A stretch of DNA of 64,000 nucleotides from Phylloscopus collybita (lineage: Eukaryota; Chordata; Aves; Passeriformes; Phylloscopidae): positions 1,302,001 to 1,366,000 of the forward strand of contig JAJNNQ010000013.1 in NCBI GenBank assembly GCA_027886175.1, written 5' to 3'. Numbering within the stretch: the stretch's first letter is position 1; the number at the start of each line of letters is the position of its first letter. The notes under the pieces were generated by a model. The model did no database searches. It saw only the letters and a list, made by a program, of their open reading frames with translations, and had not been told where the DNA came from. Of this stretch, positions 36,826-50,031 are shown one piece after another. The position numbers and the translations under genes were made by a program.

Positions 36826-37607
36826 TGTTGGGGGTTAGGTTTTTTCCTTTTAGAGAATTTTTCCCCGTGAAGTTGCTAGAAGACTAACTACTGGGTGGTG
36901 CTTATGCGTGCTTCACCAAAACAAAGAGGTGGCCAGCAGTCGGGAGGGGGAGTTAACTGGAGTTTTGGGGCAGGTAAAGGATGGGGCTGGGGGCAGCCGC
37001 TCTCTCTTGCTCTCGGCATGGGAGAGAGGACGGGAGGCTGCTGCTGGCTGCGGGAGGAGTTCATTGTCCCACCGGGTCCGGTCCTGAGGAATCTCTCACC
37101 ATCTGCTCGTGTGTCCCAGAACTCTGAGCTGCCTCCTCCCGCCCTGCTGGGGCTGGGCCGGCCCTGTCCCACCGCCGCCGTTTCCTTCGGCGCTGCTCAT
37201 TTTGCTGCTCTGTGGGCCCGCACCCCCTGCCCTGCCCTGCCCTGCCCTGCCGGGACATCCCCGCCGTCCCAGCCACCACCGACTGAGCTGCTGACCTCAC
37301 CCACCAGCCCGGGATTTTCCACCCTTTGAGCCTTCTGCTCTCGAGAGATCAGACTGCCCCGGGCTTTGTCAAACAAAGCCCCTCGAGGTTTTTTCCTGGT
37401 TCTCTTTATTATTAATGTTGTAGTTGCTGTTGTTTGTTTGTCTGGTTATACATACTAGTAAAGAACTGTTATTCCTATCCCCATACCTCTGCCTGGAAGC
37501 CCTTAATTGCAAAATTATAATAATTTGGAGGGAGGGGTTTTACATTCTCCATTCCAAGGGAAACTGCAGCTTTTCCCCAGCAGATACCTGTCTTTCAAAC
37601 CAAGACA
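36826..37607 (+). mobile_element. Solitary LTR of an endogenous retrovirus, inserted in CR1
   Basis: 782 bp beginning TGTTGGGG and ending AAGACA, flanked by a perfect 5-bp duplication CAACA at 36821-36825 and 37608-37612. It has a GC-rich U3/R core with Sp1-like GC stretches around 37130-37260, a possible polyadenylation signal AGTAAA at 37457-37462, and a T-rich stretch before it. No gag, pol or env sequence is attached, so it is a recombination-derived solo LTR. A 5-bp duplication is usual for ERVL and some gammaretroviral groups. The terminal region, with its aaaattataataatttggag block, resembles songbird LTR families, but I cannot name the subfamily. Confidence 0.85.
37225..37250 (+). repeat. 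(CCCTG)n short tandem repeat inside the LTR
   Basis: About five copies of CCCTG/CCTGC in the GC-rich core of the solo LTR. Confidence 0.75.
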
Positions 37608-38430
37608 CAACATCAGAGGGGGCAGTTGATATGCTTGAGTGCAGAACTGTCATTCAGAGGGCCCTGGACAGCCTGGAGGAATGGGGCTGAGAGGGACCTT
37701 ATGAAATTCAACAAGGATAAATGCAAAACCCTGCGCTTGGGAAGGAAGAGCCCCTGCAGCAGTACAGGCTAGGACTGATGGGGAGAGAAGCAGCTCTCCA
37801 GAAAAGGATCTGGGTATCCAGGCAGAGAGCAAGCTGGGCATGAGCCAGGAGTGTGCCTTGGCGGCAAAAGAAGCCAAAGGCTGAACAGCCAGGAGGGTGC
37901 CAGATGTGTTTATCCAGCTTCCCTAGGTACTCGGGTGGCACTGGAGTACCAGACCCAGTGTTGGATCCCCAATGCAAGAAAAACATGGACACACTGGAGC
38001 AAGTTCAGCAAACACCACCAAGAGGTTTGAGGGCAAGAGCCCTTTGAGGAGAGGCTGAGGGAACTGAGGCCTCAGAAGAGATGCCTTTGTAGGAGACAAC
38101 CAGCAGCCTGACAGCTTCTACCAGGAAATTATCAAGAGGATTGAGCCGGACTTTTCTCCTTAGGGAGGATGAGAAATAATAGACCTTAACTAAAATGGAA
38201 GATGCTTAGGCTAGATTTAAGGAAAAGCATTTTCACCATGAGAATAGCCAAATACTGCCCAAAGAGGTTGTGCAGCCACCATCCTTTCAGTACCTTCCTT
38301 TCAGAAGGCTTTCAGTACTCAGCTATTGAAAGTCCTGAGCAACCTGTCCTCATCCTTTATTTGATCTTCTCCTTCTTTGAACCACAGGCTAATCTGAAGA
38401 CCTCCTAAAGTCCCTTCCAGCCAGAGCAAC

Positions 38431-41400
38431 CTGAGTATTTTTAAGGTTTTATAAGGCATTTGGGAGCCTGAGCATTATACACTTAAGGAACAGACATAAT
38501 ACTATGTGAGCAGATTGGCCAATCACTCTGCAAGCAGAAACTACTCAAACAAGAGCCACAGTGAATTTGCAAACTACTCAAACAAAAGTCACACAATTTG
38601 CAAAAAGCTTTGTTTGCATAAAACGATTGAAAATTTTAGACCAACAAGGAATTGAGCAAAAGTCTGTCTGTTCTTCACAGCCTGAGAAGAAAGATGAAGT
38701 GAAATTTCAATGAAGTGAATTTACGACCTAGTTAAACACCAGTTTTCCTTAATGCTCAGTAATCAGTTAGGAGATTGAAAACTCCATTTTCTCTTTGAGG
38801 CCTGTCTTCTATATATGAAAAACAATAAGAATGCCAAACACTGAAGCAGCTAGAAATATTTCTTAGATTATTACTATGGCATCTTCCAACAGAAAACTCA
38901 GATTGTTTCACTGCTGTTAATTAATTAAGCCTAGAAACACTTATGCCAGGAAGTTTGATATCACCACCCCTTTTTACAGATGGGGGGAAAACAAGATATA
39001 ACATTCATTCAGGGCTCCTCAGTGAATGAGGGGCAGAACCAGATATAAAACCTGGGAATCTTGGCTCAGAGTCTCCTCTTGTAATCTCTAAACAAAGCTT
39101 CTTTCCCGTAAAATTCCATCTAAGCTCTTCATAGAATAATTAGAGCCAATTTATTTCTTCATTCGTTAACAATCAAATCTGACAGGCTTTGTACTCAGGA
39201 TGCTGAAGCTCAGTTAGGGGAGCAAGGCTCTTCCCCATGAGGGGAGGCCTGGAATGTCAGTCTTTAGGTGGCTTAGTAGGGGCATGGTTCCAGCTGCCAG
39301 GTACTTGAACTCCTGCCCAAATCCCTGTGACAAAGCTTTAGGGAAGAACTGGAATGTAAATGTTATCCACCATAAATGTTGGGGAAGGATTACACAAATA
39401 GCAGCTGGTTTTGCAATGATAAAACTTTGCCCTCAGTGGCACTTAGAAGTATGAAAGAACATTAACCTGCCTTGCTATTATGTAGGTTTCTCTTTTTCTT
39501 TGGTTTCATTTTTCAAGTGAACATACTGAAAAAGCTCTGAGACACAGAGATTCATGGCAGTACTTCAGACCTGCCCCTCCATTCTTCCTCAGTTCCACCA
39601 GATCTGGAGGACACAAAGTTCCTCAGGGCTTACAGCTCCCTTGCAGCTCACTAGCAGTGACCTGCACCACCTGCAGACGTTCGGTAAGGTCATGAGTCAT
39701 GGACCTCTCCACCTCCCCTATCCAGGGCAAAAGGCTCACCATCCTCTCTGTCATCACTCCCAAGGTTTCCTCAGAGGTCAGGAAAATGACGCATGAAGAA
39801 CTGCAGAAGTGCTGACCACCCAATATTTTGAAACTCTGAGGATTGCTCAGCAGCTCTTAACCACAGGCCACTACATTTGAAGCTGGAGCATCCCCTACTA
39901 GGGGGTACATTTAAGCATGTGCTCAGCATCACATGGAGGAGGCTCTGGTAGAGGAGGGCAGACTCAAGATTTCCACATTTAAAAGCCTGTACTTTTGCTG
40001 CTTTGATGTATTTTCCTTCTGCAAAGCAAAACAAGAAAGACTATTCTCACAGAGCTTTGTGGGAAATTCTGCAGGCCCTCTGCCTTGCTCTCTTTAGCTT
40101 TTGGCAGAGTGGAGTTGAGGGCACAGATCATAAAGCCCAGAGACCTGAAGAGGTGAGGGAGGGACCATCTTTTACAAGAAATCCTTGTGGAGTGTGGAAG
40201 TTCATCTTCCCTGTTTCTTCAGTATTATCTGTCCCATCTCTCCCAAGGCTCCAAGCTCAGGTCCAATAGGTGGCATGTTTGAATGGACTTTGATCATCTG
40301 GAAGTAATTTGCTGTTTGCTGTCCCCTTGTTCCACGCTTCATTTGTGGCTACACCTGGTTAACAAATTGCTTGTGCTTTGGCCCCAGATGTCTGCTATGG
40401 CCCTTCCCTTTCCCTCTTGGGCATTTTCAGCCACCAGGACAGTGTGCATCACCTCCTGTAGTGGAAAACATTGGCAGGAAAGCCTATTGTCTTAACATCT
40501 GGGAACAAATCACCCAGGCTCCCTTGGTCCATTCTTGTCTTGGTGACCTATGAAGCAGAAGTTCATACACATCTTTTCCTACAGGCATGAAAAGGTTCCA
40601 CCAAGGTCTGGGGAGTGTGAGGAGGGTGAAAACAGGGAACAGAGAGAAGGAAAGAACACAGAAGAGCACTTACATCTATCAAAGCAAAACTAAAAGGTGC
40701 AGAGAGCAAAGGAGGTTGGCTTTGGCTTTGGCTAAAGATCAAAGCCTGAAGGTGGCTGTGGCTTTCTGGTCTTCTAGCTGAAAGTAGCAGAGGCTTTTTT
40801 CTTGTGATACTGATGGCACTGAGAGCCGCTTGCAAAAGTCCAAAACTTCAGGAAGAGAGACACAAGGATGTGAGCTTTCCCATCACCTAATTTTCATTTG
40901 GAGGGGACAAGGTTGGTGGTATTTGAGTAGCATGTAGCAGGGAAGAGAGTTGATGCTTCAGTACCTCAGTGGCTTCAGGGAGACCAAGAGCAAAGACAAC
41001 CATAATTGCTTATCTGTTTGAAGCAGGCTGCAGGATAGGGAAGGGGCTATTTCTTCACCAAGCTGTGTGTTCAGTGGAAGCATGAGCTGGCAATAAAGGA
41101 GAGCTCAGCTGAAGCCTAGAACATGAAATTGAGCAAGTGGCTTTCTAACGAAAAGCTAAAGGGGAAATTCCACAGTCTGCTTCATTGCAGCAAATGATGG
41201 CAAGCCAAAGAGAGGGGAACCAGGTTAATCTGAAATCAAGAGGGACTAGCAAGATACTCTGCTAAAATCTGTGTGTTTGTTACATAGATACAGGTTTTTT
41301 GTAAGCATTTACCTTTTTCAAATGTGGATGAGAATTGCTGAGGACACTCTGAAGAGAGGACATCCTTCTACAGTGATGAAACTTTGCCCAGAAGTCACAT

Positions 41401-42004
41401 TAGCCTTCTGCTTGCTCACAAATAACCCAACATGTCAATCACTCACCAGAGAGCCTGGTAATTAAGACAAATCACTGGGACTGAGAGGTTAGAAAGCACC
41501 AGATACAGTAACTAGCATCAGCTGAAGCAGACATTTGAACTTCTTGGGGTGATACACATTGCCTCCTTTCAGGAGGTCCACAGTTCAGGAGTAGAATTGA
41601 TGTATACTAATGCCTCTCAGAATTTCTTACATAAGAAAAGATTCTGGCAATGTGCTGGAAACAAGGAAAAGAGCTGAGCTAACCCAAGAGGAGCTGGGTT
41701 TTCTGTCCCTTTCCATCCTGAGACATGGGAACATTTTTACAAGTTAGCATGCTGGTATGTCCCTGTGGCACAGCTGGGATTGATGGCAGATGGCACAGGG
41801 GCTGTCCAGAAGAAGGACTAACAATGCAGGAAAATGCCTTCCAAGTCCAGTAGAGCTGTAGGAAAAGAGACCTCTGCAGCTGTCCACATTAACAGCTCAC
41901 AAATGATACCACCAACCAATAGGAAGGTTACTGTAAATTCATCAGGCAAATATTATTCAACCATCTGAGGAGCAGCTTGACTAATGGAAAGGTTATTTGT
42001 GAAT
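38431..42004. other. No recognised gene
   Basis: Unique sequence apart from the MIR-like relic. Short scattered open frames only. Confidence 0.55.
38955..39090 (-). mobile_element. MIR-like SINE relic, minus strand
   Basis: Antisense MIR order: ctttttacagatgggggg, gtgaatgaggggcagaacca, aacctgggaatcttggctca, gagtctcctc. Confidence 0.6.
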
Positions 42005-42445
42005 AATTTCAGAAGGATGATAACACATTGGGAAAAGTGCAGAGAAGTGATACTGGGCTGATTAAGAAACTAGAAAGCATGTCTTACAATGAAAGTTTCC
42101 AGGAGCTCAATCTGCTCAAACAGAGATCATGTGAAGGGTTGACTTGATCACAATCTCTCAATGCTGACATAAAACCAGAGGTTTGATAACTGAAACTGGA
42201 TGAATTCTGACTAGAAAAAAACCCTGATCTTTTAGAAGTAAGAGTAATTAATCAGTTTGTGTAAGGCTTCTGATAGATTTCTCCATTCATTAGCAATACT
42301 TACAAAAATCTATTCCCCTGAAAGTTACTCCGTATTTCCAAGAAAAAGCAATTCAGTGTGATATTGCAGCTTATGGTATGCAGGAGCTCAGACTAATGAT
42401 ATCACTGGCTCCTTCCTACTTTGCAATCTCTAAACCAATGAGCAA
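42005..42445 (+). mobile_element. Ancient CR1/L3-like LINE remnant
   Basis: Strongly diverged, but keeps the order of blocks of old amniote CR1 elements: cattgggaaaagtgcagaga, gattaagaaactagaaagca, ttgacttgatcacaatctct, and the 3' block caggagctcagactaatgat. It is much older than the CR1 copies near MRPL33. Confidence 0.65.
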
Positions 42446-42479
42446 GTTACTCAAAACTGGCAGCAGAATTCTATGTAGA

Positions 42480-42535
42480 CTCATTGCATCATTTAGGTTG
42501 GAAGAGACCTCAAAGAAGGTAAGCTGCTGAACAGA
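42480..42535 (-). mobile_element. CR1 LINE extreme 3' end, minus strand
   Basis: A short piece reading catcatttaggttggaaga then gacctcaaag, the reverse complement of the CR1 3' terminus. It lies immediately after the older plus-strand remnant. Confidence 0.7.
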
Positions 42536-45020
42536 CAGATACACCACTTGTCAATGTTATTCAGCAGGCTCTAATTACGATGTTTGCAATGACTGAGGAG
42601 ATCAATGGAAAGACTCCTAGTGACAACATCAACCTGAGTAAAGCACTATCTACAAGACACGCCTTCACTCCCTTTGTTCTTCAAGCAGAAAAATCCTTTC
42701 TGCAGATGCCTTTTGCCCCTTGCCATACCTGCCTTTCTGTGCCTTCCACCAGGGAAAGGGACTTAGCACTAACACAGGCAGGATTTGTGAGGTTTAACTC
42801 ACTAATGATTGCATAGTGTTTCAGGAGTCTCATCTGGGAGGTTCAGTCTATGCTTGTGTGATCCCACTCACTCACTCTCTTAGATACATGGGGGCAGGCA
42901 CTTGCCTTCTTGTATCTGGCAACTACTGCAATAATGGCTTCAAAAATAGATTTTGGCAGAGAATAATAAAAAAAAAAAATTAAAAGTGTCCTGACCTTAA
43001 AGGCTAGAACAAGGATTAGAAAAGGCTGCTTGATCTGGTCGTTCACAGGGAGATAGAAAGCTCCTTCAGTGATGACTCTATATCATTCGTTGCATAGAGT
43101 CACTGCCTGAAACATTCCTAGTTCCATGTAGCTAAAAAAAATTAAAATGCTGCTCTTCTTGTGACCAAATGTGAAGTCATTCTTTGGATCATGGGATAAT
43201 GTCATAAGGGTTTGGTCTGACTCATTTTAAGAAAGAAGATTTTCGAATCAGTGAACAAGGCAGTTCAGCATGTCAGTTCAGTCTCCACCCTGTCAGTGGA
43301 TTTCACATGTAAAATCATAACAAAAGCTGTTAGAAGGGAAACAGGCCCACTGCTCAGCTGCCTTTCTTTGTGTATCTACTTGAAGCCCATCTTGCAGAGA
43401 GCTCTTAGCCTCTAGACTAAACACTGCTTGGAGCTGAAATAAATATGAATGAACAATGGTTAGGACACTCAAGTCAGATGGTAGTGTGGTAATGTGGTTG
43501 TACTGGAAAAGAAGAGAGGGTGAAGAGACAGAAGTCCATCTGTGTTCATTCCTTTGACAAGGGGTTTGCTTTGCTGAAGTATAATCACTTCTCTCCTTTG
43601 GGAAGACCAACAATAGAAGATAAAAGTGTCCTTATCTCAGAGCTGCCAAGAGAAATGTAACTGTCGTTACCTCCAAGATGCCAAGAGGGGCACAGAAAAT
43701 GTACCATGTGAGACCACACAGGAGGACTGCCTGATGTAAGGCACTTAACTGGAAGACCTAAACCTCAGTTCTCATGCCAGCCTACTGGTAATGCAAGGAT
43801 ATGATTTCTCCTGCTCTCTGGAGTGGCACATTACCCTAGCTGACTACAACAGCTAGGGTGGGACTTCAAATATCTACGGTTGGATGGTATCACATTAAGA
43901 CCTCAGCCCAACCTCTTTTAGCTTTGCTTTAGCTAAAACTTCCTCCATGGAACGCCTTGAAATCAGTGGGAAACCTCTCAAGGATGCCAGTGAGCTCAGC
44001 AGAAAGCTGTGCAGCTGAAGATCCATGGCTTGGTGGTTGTGGCTTTGTTTTGGGAGTTTTGGTCTAGATTTTCAAAACAGTTCAGCTGCTGGTACCAAAC
44101 AATTGCCAGGACTATTTCATTCCTTCTGACTGGGAATGGGTGTCATGTCACAGGGGAGAGCCAGAAGTTGGGGAGGTGAGACTTCCCCCAGTGACAACTC
44201 TGAGCCAGGCATATGGGGCAATCACACATTTCCAAAGGGGCTGGGGCTGGAGTCCTGAGTGCCAATGCAGTTGAAGATGGTCTCTGTGTGTGTGCTGTCC
44301 CACTGCCTTGGATTTCTGGATAGCCATAGTCATACTGGAAAAGTATTAATGTTTTCTGGAGAATCCCAGACACTCCAACCTCATTTCTGTTGATCAGTCA
44401 GTGAGTTGCAGGCTCCTTCTGGAACAGAGACAACCTCACAGGAAGCAATGTCAATGAAAACAGCAGAGCAGGCAGCTACTCCATCCTCCCTTTTAACTAC
44501 ATCAGAGTTATGGAATGTTACAAAACCTGGGCATACTGGACCACACTGCCAATTGCAAGTTGTTCCCTCTCTTGAAAAAAAAGTCAGATTTAAACAAAGG
44601 GCCTTTGCTCCTTGCTGTATTTCACACTGTTTGACCTTTCTGCTCAGCAGTTCTAAGAATGAGAAAATGAAGCCAAGATTGGCAACTGGTAGATCTCCTG
44701 AAAGGGTTAAATGATAAATTGCATCTGACTGAATGAACCTGTGAGGCCTGAAGCAATTCAGCCTCTCTAATCTTGGGATTTCATTGGAAGGGGTATGGCT
44801 GCATGTGAATTAATGTAGTAGGGAGACACAAATTCCCCCTGAGCTTCTAAGTTTACACCCAAGCATTTACAGCAGCTGGAGGTGTGAGATGCCCTTGTGG
44901 CTGAAGAATGGGCTAGGACTCTTGCAGGGTACCAGTTAGTCACTGCTCACAGTGTGCTGCTCTGAAGACAATGAGGTGCTGGGTGCTGACCTCACATAGA
45001 AAGAATGAAAAAGAAAACAC

Positions 45021-45053
45021 CAAAAACAAACAAACAAACAAACAAACAAAAAA
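45021..45053 (+). repeat. (CAAA)n microsatellite
   Basis: Seven or so CAAA units (aaacaaacaaacaaacaaac) followed by A-rich sequence. Confidence 0.95.
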
Positions 45054-48000
45054 ACTACAGGAGATATTTTCTATAGACAGAACTAGAAAAAAATAAAGAA
45101 ATAAAGGAAATTGTCCTTTTGTTGGATGAATGTCTGAAATCTGCAGACTTTTCTATGTAAATTAATTGATTTTTTAATGTAAAACCCCAACCCAGTGAAA
45201 AATGTTTACTCTTTTCCTCATCTTTCCTTTCTTGTCTTCCATTTTTCTCCATGGCTCTATTGAAAAGGGGTTGAGAGGAAAACAGGCAATAATTCTGAAG
45301 AGAGTTAAATATTCTTCAAGGGAACATTTTTGAACAAAGGACTATGAGCATTTCCACTTCTGGACATTTGACATGTTGAGGTCCCCTCTCCATAATTTCT
45401 GTGTTCTTCAGGGAAGTTCATTTGCCCCTGGGGTTAAGTGCTTCAATTATTAATCCAGTTACATAATCAGGGCTGAATACAGCCACTATGTGAAGCATGG
45501 CTGCTCTCTCATCATATGAGTGGGAATATTCACAGAGAGTGTAGGGAAGGTGTGGCCTCTTCATGTTCCTGTGTAACTCAGCTCCTAATTAAATTCCCTA
45601 AATGTGAGTTGAACAGCAGGAGGCCTCCTGTGGGACAGGTAAGTTGCCACAAGGGCTTTCATTCTTCCCACTTTCCAATTATTCCTTCACGAAAAATAGT
45701 TATAAAATGTCTGGAATGGATGCTGAGCTACGTATAGAAGGGAACTGTTTGCCAGTGTCAGATGCTTCCATAACATGCACATCACCATGCCTTTCTCAGC
45801 TGGTGAGCAGTCGTTTGCAAAGTCTGGGTGAGCATGGAGTGGTTTTACCAGACGTGAGCGAGATGCTATGGAAAAGCAGTCGTATGGTGTTTGAGGTTTC
45901 TCTTTGTAACTGCCTTCAGCAATCAAATACACCTCCTCCCAAGCTGTTGTTTCCTGCTCTGTACTTAAATCTTCCATCTACTTAGCTTGAATTTTGGGTT
46001 TTGCTATGAAAGACCTTCTAGTTATGAGACATGATTGCCTAGAGAAGGCAGGCAGATAATCTCGGTTGTAGAGTTATATTTTTCAGTGTTAGCTTTCTGG
46101 GTTTACCCTTTAAAGACATGACAGTTGTATATAAGTGGAAGTAATTTAGCCCTAGAGGGGTGAAATTCTTTTTTAAGCTCTTCATGTAATCTTAGTTCGT
46201 TATTGCAAAAAGATCTCTAACCAGAAGCAACTGGGTCCAACCCGATGCTGAATTAAAAATAACTAGAAATCCTGGGGCAGTCCTCTGCAGTGCCAGATGC
46301 AGTTGGCATCAGATGTACGTCTAACTCAAGTGCATTTGCCTGTTTCTCACCCACAGGTATTGCAGGCAGGAGGGCAGCTGGAGGGGTGTCCTGCTGGCTG
46401 TCCTGCAAGTGGAGGCTCACCAAAGCCATGCTATTGATGCAGAGGGTTCAATGAGGTGACACCCTTGGTGGTGAGGGCAACTGTACAAATACAGAGTAGA
46501 AGACAGTTCCTGCCTAGAGGAGGTGAAAGGCTGCAACTGGCAGCAGAAAAGTGCAATGATTGCCTCTGGTTGTTCAGCAGCTCAGAAAACTCTTGGAACT
46601 GATTTGGCTCTGCAGAGACACTGAAAACAATTTTAACCCCATTCCAGTAAATTCTTCTGGTTTACTGCTAGCATGAAATGCCCTGACCATGATTTTACAT
46701 GCAAGCACGAGGTCACTACAGACAGTACTGGTTTATGTGAACTCTTCAGTGGCAGCAGCAGGATTTCAAAATGATGCAAGAGTATTTTTGTGCTGAGGAA
46801 GAGGTGAGGTCTTCAGTTACTCAGAACTAGGTCATCAGAAGCTAATGCAGGATAGGGCTGGGCATATCAGTCCACCAGTCACATCCCAGTATGGACTAGA
46901 TCATGTGAGCAGGCAGAATATTTGGACATTATTTGGAATTTACCTAAGGTCAGATGCTATGGGCCATGTCTTCATCATATTTACATGTCTGATATTTACA
47001 GATCTGATTTTTAGGCAACTATGACCCTTGGACACATACTGAGTTAGACTAGATAGCAAGGTGGCCTTAAAGTCCTTGGCTAGAGTAACGGGACCAGTCA
47101 CATTTAGGGAGCAACACCTAGTCTCTTAATAATCTACACAATTGGGGACAGCAGTCTTTTCCTGTAATGGTGAGGTTAGAGTCCATGTTGTGAGAGTTGG
47201 GGGAAAAAAGGAAGGTAAATAGTTTTTCTGATTCCTTTGGTTAGGATAACTTTTGGGGAAAACATGTGATTCTGTCAACTTTGTTTTGTGGGCAGTTCAA
47301 GAATATCTTGGTCTATATAATGATGTGGGGAAATAGCTTGTCCTTTTTCAGACCTGGAATACTTCCAGGAAGATAACTTGAGCTACATTTACGTTATTTG
47401 ATCTAGTAGTTTGGCATCACTGAAGAATATAACATGGGCTAAAAAGTGACTGAAATGTACATTTATCTTTACTGGTCAACAAAACCCTTGCAACGGGCCA
47501 CCTATGAATGTTGTTACAGTTTTTATCTTCTTAACCTAGTGGACTGCCTCCCCTCTATGGCAGGGAGACTATTTCTTTATATTTGGGAAGACAGGGCAAG
47601 GCCAAATGGTCAGTGCTTATGCAATAGAAAGAGGAAAGACAGACCCTTTGCAGAGAGGGTGCAAAAGTCAAGGAACGCACATTGTGCGTCATTAGGGCTT
47701 TCAAATTGCTTGTGTGTTTCAAAGTAAAATGGATCTAGGGAGACTACAGCAGAAGAAAAGGGTTTAGGGAACTAGCCAGAGACAGTTATGCAAGAGGCCA
47801 AGACTTAAAACAGATTTCTACATACATTCCTGCTGAACCTCACTTCTGGTACTTGCTCCTTTGTGATGATTCCTGTGTTTTTAAGTATTCATCCCAGGTC
47901 TAGCTTGAACCTGAGCTAAGCAGACAGAAATGAATGGAACACTGCCCTGCTTAACTCTGTTTTTCTGCTATCCCATCAGGTGTAAACGAGTGACTGGCTT

Positions 48001-48213
48001 CAGAAGCACAAATGCGTGGAAAAGGGAGCGATGATGCATTCAGTGCTTGCAGCTAAGAAGCCCTGGGGCCTTCTCAGCCCAATGTTCATAAATCAAACAT
48101 CCATCAAACCACAAGGCACTGCAAATTTATGTCCCTCTCCTCCTTCCCAGCTCTCTGCCCTTCACAAAATCCACAATATTCCTACTTGAAATTCCTCAGA
48201 GACACACTATTAC

Positions 48214-48242
48214 CAGACACAGACAGACAGACAGACAGACAT
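48214..48242 (+). repeat. (ACAG)n microsatellite
   Basis: Tandem ACAG units (acagacagacagacagacag). Confidence 0.95.
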
Positions 48243-49812
48243 CAGTTAGTGAGGTAGAGCTCATAAGTAATTCACTAAAGAGTCTGCTGGGATAAGGGAG
48301 GGAACTGCTGTGGGTGTATTGTTCCAGTCTCATCATTTCCCAAAACACTGAATGAAATAATAACTTGTTTATAATACTGCATGACATCAAGGCAATGCTA
48401 CATAGCTGCACTTGAGAAACAGCTTTGAACCCTGTGACCTTCCCTCAAGTGAGAAAGTCTTTAGGGAGGCCACGGGATGCAGAAAGCTGTATCCTTCTTC
48501 TGGTTCCGTAGATCCACTTGTATCCTTGAACCACCTGTTTTCTTTTCCCTTACAGCTGTTACCTCTGGCTTGAAGCTAAAGAGATGCCCTTGCCAAGGAG
48601 CCATGCGAGTGATACCCCAATTCATTCCAGAGTAGATTTTTTGACATCAAATGAACCAAGTCCAGGCACTTGACCCATTCTCCTCCAATAAGCTACCAGA
48701 GGAAAAAAATTCATTCCCTCTCTGTGTCACACCATGTTCACATTATATAATTACCCTCTCCCTTTGCCTTTACCTACCCTGCTTAAAAGTACCTGCCCTT
48801 GCAGGTTCACAGCTTTGATTTTGATACCCTCTTTCTTTTCCCTAATCCACAGCTAAGTCCTTTGTGTTATACAGCAAACAATTGCACCTTCCTTTGAAAG
48901 TGCACTAGGTACACTGCCGATTGAATTCAATGTTTCTAAGCAGTAAGAGAGCATCTGCTGACCAGTTAACCTCTTGTAATTTCTTCTTTTACAGTGTAGT
49001 AAAAACAAAAGCACTCCAAAATTTAGAAGGGAAAAAAAAAGAAAAGCACCAAAACAAATGAGAAGTGATCCTGCCCTCCTGAGAGAAGGTTTACTTTAGA
49101 GATGTAAGCTATTACATCTCCTATCTGTTCTTTCCCCTAGGCAGCTTCTTCCAAAGAAAGGAATAATATCTTCAGCATCAGTGCGGGTGTCTTATGTCTG
49201 GGGGACTAATCACTTCCAGGACTGAGCCCTGATGACTTAAGCTGCTCTGTGCACAAAACTCCGTGCATGGAAGGCAAAAACATCGTTCTCTTGCCCCAAA
49301 AAGGGAAGAAGGTTTCAAGGCTTGCTAAAAACAATCTCTGATCAGCTGTACACATCTAGACACTGTTGTCTTTGGTGTCCCAGATGGTCCCAGCAGTTGG
49401 CATAAGCACTGACAATGGCATTCATTCCTTTTGCACACAAGTCCTATGCAAGCCCAATTTTTCAGCTGCCTGCTGATGGGAAGTGAAATTCACACAGAGA
49501 AAAGCTGTCCTCGAGGCCCACAGGATCCCAAAGCTTGTGGAAAAAAAATGGGGAGGATTAGTTGTAGGATCACTTCCGGCTGCTATCTAATTTTATCTGT
49601 GTGTCACTGATACTGAACGTCATTCTTTTCATTATGAGAACTCCTGGACAAACAGGGCTAAAAATAAAAAGCAACAGCTCAGAGCTGGCACAAACTGTGC
49701 TACATGGACTCCAATTTGTATAGCAGGAACTATAATCACTTGAGACGTGCCCAAGCCCTCGGGCATCCCACGGGATTTCAGTCACTTGTTTACAAGGTGT
49801 TTTGATTTGCAG

Positions 49813-50031
49813 CTGTTTGACTACAGTGGCATTTCAAGAGGGGGCGGCTTGAAAGGATGTTGTTACTTTGGATGCCGGGATTGGGAAATTGGTATTGAAA
49901 AATCACACAAGAAACAGGCGAGTGCTGTCTTTGTTCTTCCCCCCTTACATATGAATGACGTCAGTGCAGAGGAAAGGAGCTCCAGAACAGATCCAGAGAC
50001 CAATGCTCTGGAAGGAATAAGCAGGGTACAG
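49813..50031 (+). CDS. Candidate internal exon, plus strand
   Basis: 219 nt, phase 0 at both ends, between ttttgatttgcag and cag then gtaaat. The 73-residue open frame starts LFDYSGISRGGG and ends DPETNALEGISRVQ. An internal pyrimidine tract (ctttgttcttcccccctta) before cgtcag at 49961-49964 offers a shorter exon from 49965. Unrecognised. Confidence 0.25.

Larger units (their letters stand above)
36555..38430 (+). mobile_element. CR1 LINE copy (plus strand), split by an LTR insertion
   Basis: The left part, 36555-36825, matches CR1 sequence upstream of the 3' UTR (gcaaggctttaggctgtcta, ggaggctggtaacaagctga, agtgcttgctcatcaagctt). The right part, 37608-38430, resumes at the next CR1 block (gggccctggacagcctggag, aattcaacaaggataaatgc) and runs to the 3' end (tcctaaagtcccttccagcc). 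Between them is a 782-bp LTR with target-site duplication. Removing the LTR and one CAACA restores a contiguous element. Many substitutions and no open frame show that it is dead. Confidence 0.9.
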
